Of a stretch of 64,000 bases of DNA, positions 61,618 through 64,000 are shown in pieces. A program made the position numbers and the translations under genes. Location: assembly GCA_027858965.1 (NCBI GenBank), contig JAQIBS010000193.1, forward strand, positions 21,843 to 85,842. The letters run 5' to 3'. This stretch comes from Kiritimatiellia bacterium. GTDB taxonomy: Bacteria > Verrucomicrobiota > Kiritimatiellia > RFP12 > UBA1067. A model generated the notes under the pieces. It was not told the origin of the DNA and ran no database searches. It was given only the letters and a program-made list of their open reading frames with translations. Every line of letters starts with the position of its first letter. The first letter of the stretch is position 1.

Positions 61618-62484
61618 ATGAAAACGATAGGTGTTATTACTAATTTCAATAAACCGAATGCTGCCGATCTGCTTGAAAAGGTTGTTGCATGTGCAGAGAA
61701 TATCGGTTTCGATGTATGGGTGGAATGTTCTGAGAATGTTAGTTCAATCTCCTGTCGTTGCTGTGAAGTAAGCCAGTTTTTTGAAAAGACGGTGGAAGCA
61801 GTTGTGGTGCTGGGAGGTGACGGCACCATGCTGGATACGGCCCATCAACTGGGCATCAATAAACTTCCGATGATGGGATTGAATATTGGATCGCTTGGTT
61901 ATCTGACCAGTGTTGAAGATCATCAATATGAAGAGGCTCTCAATCATCTTTATAACGGCTCTTTTAATGTGAGCTATAGAACAGCTTTATCAATGAAAGT
62001 GATTCAGCAATCCGGTGAAACCCATATGCAACCTGATGCGTTGAATGACGCGGTTATCAGTCGGGGGGCCACTGGCCATGCCGTAAAGCTGGAGTTGATC
62101 CTGGATGGGTTGAAAGTCTCCCGCTTTTTATGTGATGGAATTATTGTGGCAACACCTACGGGCAGTACAGCATACTCACTCTCTGCGGGAGGACCAATTG
62201 TGATGCCTGATACTCCAGCTTTTGTTGTCAGCTTGATATGTCCGCACTCGCTTACCTCTCGTCCTTTAGTCCTTTGTGATACAACAGATATTTTGATCAG
62301 GGTGATAGAGTGTAGCTCTCCGATGCTGGTAAGTTCGGATGGCAGGCGTAATGTTCTGATTGAGCAGGGTGGTACGATTGAAATTAAAAAGAGTGAACTG
62401 ACAGTTCCTGTTGTGGAGTTGCACGGATATAATCCCTATGGTGTCTTGCGTCATAAGCTCAGCTGGGGCGGTCGCGGCGGCTAA
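61618..62484 (+). CDS. nadK: NAD kinase
   Basis: 289 residues. Phosphorylates NAD to NADP. Start at 61618 with AGAAAGGG upstream. The catalytic GGDG motif is at residues 66-69 (VLGGDGTMLDTAHQLG), followed by GLNIGSLGYLT, the NE/D motif equivalent LNDAVISRG, and the substrate-binding TPTGSTAYSLSAGGPIVMP. In the same transcription unit as tlyA. A long inverted repeat follows at 62553. Confidence 0.96.
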   Translation: MKTIGVITNFNKPNAADLLEKVVACAENIGFDVWVECSENVSSISCRCCEVSQFFEKTVEAVVVLGGDGTMLDTAHQLGINKLPMMGLNIGSLGYLTSVEDHQYEEALNHLYNGSFNVSYRTALSMKVIQQSGETHMQPDALNDAVISRGATGHAVKLELILDGLKVSRFLCDGIIVATPTGSTAYSLSAGGPIVMPDTPAFVVSLICPHSLTSRPLVLCDTTDILIRVIECSSPMLVSSDGRRNVLIEQGGTIEIKKSELTVPVVELHGYNPYGVLRHKLSWGGRGG

Positions 62485-62552
62485 GAATATTTTGCAGGAT
62501 AATAAATAATTTAGTATCAGAGCATCAACTTCTTGTTGTTTTGCTCGTTTTT

Positions 62553-62635
62553 TATCTCTCACAGAGGCACAGAGTTCACAGAGTAATATCTTTAGTGGTT
62601 TTCCCTCCGTGTTCTCTGTGACTCTGTGAGAGATA
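62553..62635 (+). repeat. Inverted repeat with 31-base arms built of cacagag octamers
   Basis: Left arm 62553-62583 and right arm 62605-62635 are complementary at 27 of 31 positions, around a 21-base loop. Each arm is itself made of cacagag-type units of about 8 bases, related to the cacggag part of the composite repeat. Lies between the convergent nadK and glycosyltransferase genes; could terminate transcription in both directions. Confidence 0.88.
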
Positions 62636-62745
62636 ATTCTTGGAGCAGTAATATCCAGTTAAACCTGTAATCCTGTCAGAAAAATTGGTTGCGGTTGTGC
62701 CTCGTTACGTTCTTCGTGGTGAGGATATTGGGGGGGGGGTTATCA

Positions 62746-63858
62746 TCACTGACAAAGGCTGCGGTAAACATCCAGAGTTTCTTTGGCGGCTTTGTCCCAT
62801 GAAAAAATCTGGGCGTGTTTAAGGGCTGCGGCACGACTCTCGTCCTGCCAGTTTATAGAAAGCAGTGCTGTGCTGATGGCTCTGATCCACTCCAACTTAT
62901 CGGTTGGATGAACTAACGTGGCACAGCCCCCCGTGATTTCTATTAGCGATGGCAGTGTTGAGCAGATGACAGGCGTGCCGCATGCCATGGCTTCGATAAT
63001 AGGAAGTCCGATCCCCTTGGTTTTGTTAGGAAATAGCAATGTATAGGCGGCACTGTAAAGGGCTGGCATGTCATCTTCTGAAATTTCTCCGGTCTGGTAG
63101 ACGCGTGTGCCCAGTTTTCTCTGTTCGATTTGTCTGGTTATTTGTTCACTGCTACTGCCGTAACCCGCGATAACCAAAGGTGATGTCTCTGTGAAGTCAG
63201 TGGATTGAATGGCATCTAAAATGGTGGTTAAATTGTGAATATTTTTATCGGATGCAATGATCAGCATGAATTTACGGGGCAGGCTGTATTTGTTCTTAAC
63301 CTTGTCAATAAGATCCTGATCCTGTGGAGTGAAGCGGGGGGAGATTCCGTAGCGAATAATGGTTTGTTTGTTTTGAAGTGTGTTTTGGGGATATGTTTTA
63401 AGAATGTTATCAGAGAAGCCAATGATTTTTGAGCAGCATTTGAGCGTGCGCTGGCTGAACAGACGGAAAAGTAATCTGCTTTGCAAAGTGGTGGAGTTTA
63501 ATGGTAGCGAGAGAGGACAGGCTTCGTGAATGGTGGCAATGGATTTGATTTTTACGGGACGATAGGTATTTGTGTTCGGTGCATGGTGAATATCCGGTTT
63601 GAATTTTCTTTGCAGCCGACGGATGATAAAAGCGTTTTTGATAGAACCGGGTTTGGCGTGGGTGTTATGCAGGGATACATTGCCGGTCTCGATAATGCCC
63701 GGCAGGCAGTTGCTATCTGAGATAATAATGTGCAATGATTCATTTTTTGTCAGCATAGGGACCATTGCCAGCAGCAGAGAGTCGCAGTAGCGCTTTAAAT
63801 CAGGATAACGGAAAATTGCTTTGCGGGCATCAAAAAAGTAGGTTTTATTGAGAGGCAT
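62746..63858 (-). CDS. GT4-family glycosyltransferase
   Basis: 370 residues. GT-B fold. The C-terminal half has the GT4 donor-binding pattern: RKFMLIIASDKNIHNL, PLVIAGYGSSSE, VYQTGEISEDDMPALYSAAYTLLFPNKTKGIGLPIIEAMACGTPVICS, with the E-x7-E-like element in KGIGLPIIEAMACG. The N-terminal acceptor domain is less conserved. Transfers a sugar from a nucleotide donor to lipid, polysaccharide or protein; acceptor unknown. First gene of whatever minus-strand unit extends here; the ribosome-binding site is weak. Convergent with nadK. Confidence 0.9.
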   Translation of the reverse strand: MPLNKTYFFDARKAIFRYPDLKRYCDSLLLAMVPMLTKNESLHIIISDSNCLPGIIETGNVSLHNTHAKPGSIKNAFIIRRLQRKFKPDIHHAPNTNTYRPVKIKSIATIHEACPLSLPLNSTTLQSRLLFRLFSQRTLKCCSKIIGFSDNILKTYPQNTLQNKQTIIRYGISPRFTPQDQDLIDKVKNKYSLPRKFMLIIASDKNIHNLTTILDAIQSTDFTETSPLVIAGYGSSSEQITRQIEQRKLGTRVYQTGEISEDDMPALYSAAYTLLFPNKTKGIGLPIIEAMACGTPVICSTLPSLIEITGGCATLVHPTDKLEWIRAISTALLSINWQDESRAAALKHAQIFSWDKAAKETLDVYRSLCQ

Positions 63859-64000
63859 ATGGTTCCAGAGTTTTCTTTTTGGGGTCTTCCGCTGAATCTG
63901 TGGGTAAATAATGCTAAATAATGCTTAAAACACCGGGCATAAACCTCTATTATGTTGTAAACCAAAACGACACTTTAGAGAGAGACACCCGGTGCGAATT
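63859..64000. other. Right-hand end, gene-free
   Basis: 142 bases upstream of the glycosyltransferase. Contains a direct repeat of the ten-base unit taaataatgc (63905-63924) and a CACCGGG (63931-63937) / CCCGGTG (63988-63994) inverted pair. May be the promoter region of the glycosyltransferase or the beginning of an element that continues beyond the window. Confidence 0.4.

Overview
The window looks like a chromosomal segment from an anaerobic, polysaccharide-degrading member of the PVC superphylum, most likely Kiritimatiellota (Pontiella/Kiritimatiella-like) or a close relative. This is inferred from gene content only: a Tat-exported lipoprotein-type Gfo/Idh/MocA oxidoreductase, very large secreted proteins built of beta-helix, chitobiase-C-terminal-like and RCC1-like repeats, a DUF1573 protein, a fused siroheme decarboxylase, a probable pyrophosphate-type phosphofructokinase and sigma-54. 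Housekeeping genes are intact. No transposase, integrase or CRISPR array is visible.

Layout. 1-6.3 kb: the 3' end of a probable starch-active glycoside hydrolase, a complete secreted GH13 enzyme, and on the minus strand a Gfo/Idh/MocA protein. 6.7-11.8 kb: a conserved housekeeping run ispE - tRNA-Gln - prs - rplY - pth - rpsF - ssb - rpsR - rplI, closed by a strong terminator. 12-16.9 kb: a convergent M50-type membrane protease, then rpe (apparently leaderless), lepA and lepB. 17-23.2 kb: tRNA-Pro, an octaheme c-type cytochrome with HEAT/TPR tail, a fused AhbA-AhbB-type siroheme decarboxylase (heme supply next to a heme protein), 6-phosphofructokinase and pdxB. 23.5-50.3 kb: one 27-kb run of six plus-strand genes for exported proteins, led by a 5,548-residue giant that ends in a Hint (hedgehog/intein) domain. 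50.4-62.5 kb: rpoN, pheS, pheT, a 6S-RNA-like gene, a secreted protein with a triple SIDDLF motif, trpR, an aminotransferase, a small secreted coiled-coil protein, hisD, tlyA and nadK. The end carries a minus-strand GT4 glycosyltransferase.

The two things most worth attention are the giant-protein operon and the intergenic DNA. The operon contains three separate seven-unit RCC1-like propellers separated by pairs of chitobiase-like domains, three copies of a Calx-beta/Ig/jelly-roll module and a terminal Hint domain lacking the usual terminal Asn. The following genes include a TolB-like propeller protein, a double rhodanese without catalytic cysteines, an InlB-repeat protein, a DUF1573 protein and a smaller beta-helix/chitobiase-domain protein with the same parts list. 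Four-base ATGA overlaps couple two of the junctions. I read it as a surface-display or adhesion/glycan-binding system of unknown function.

Many spacers between genes are filled with short tandem repeats whose unit differs from place to place but whose period is usually 7, 8 or 9 bases. They are accompanied by a composite element of about 68 bases in three copies and a palindrome whose copies co-vary. One such tract splits pheS from pheT.
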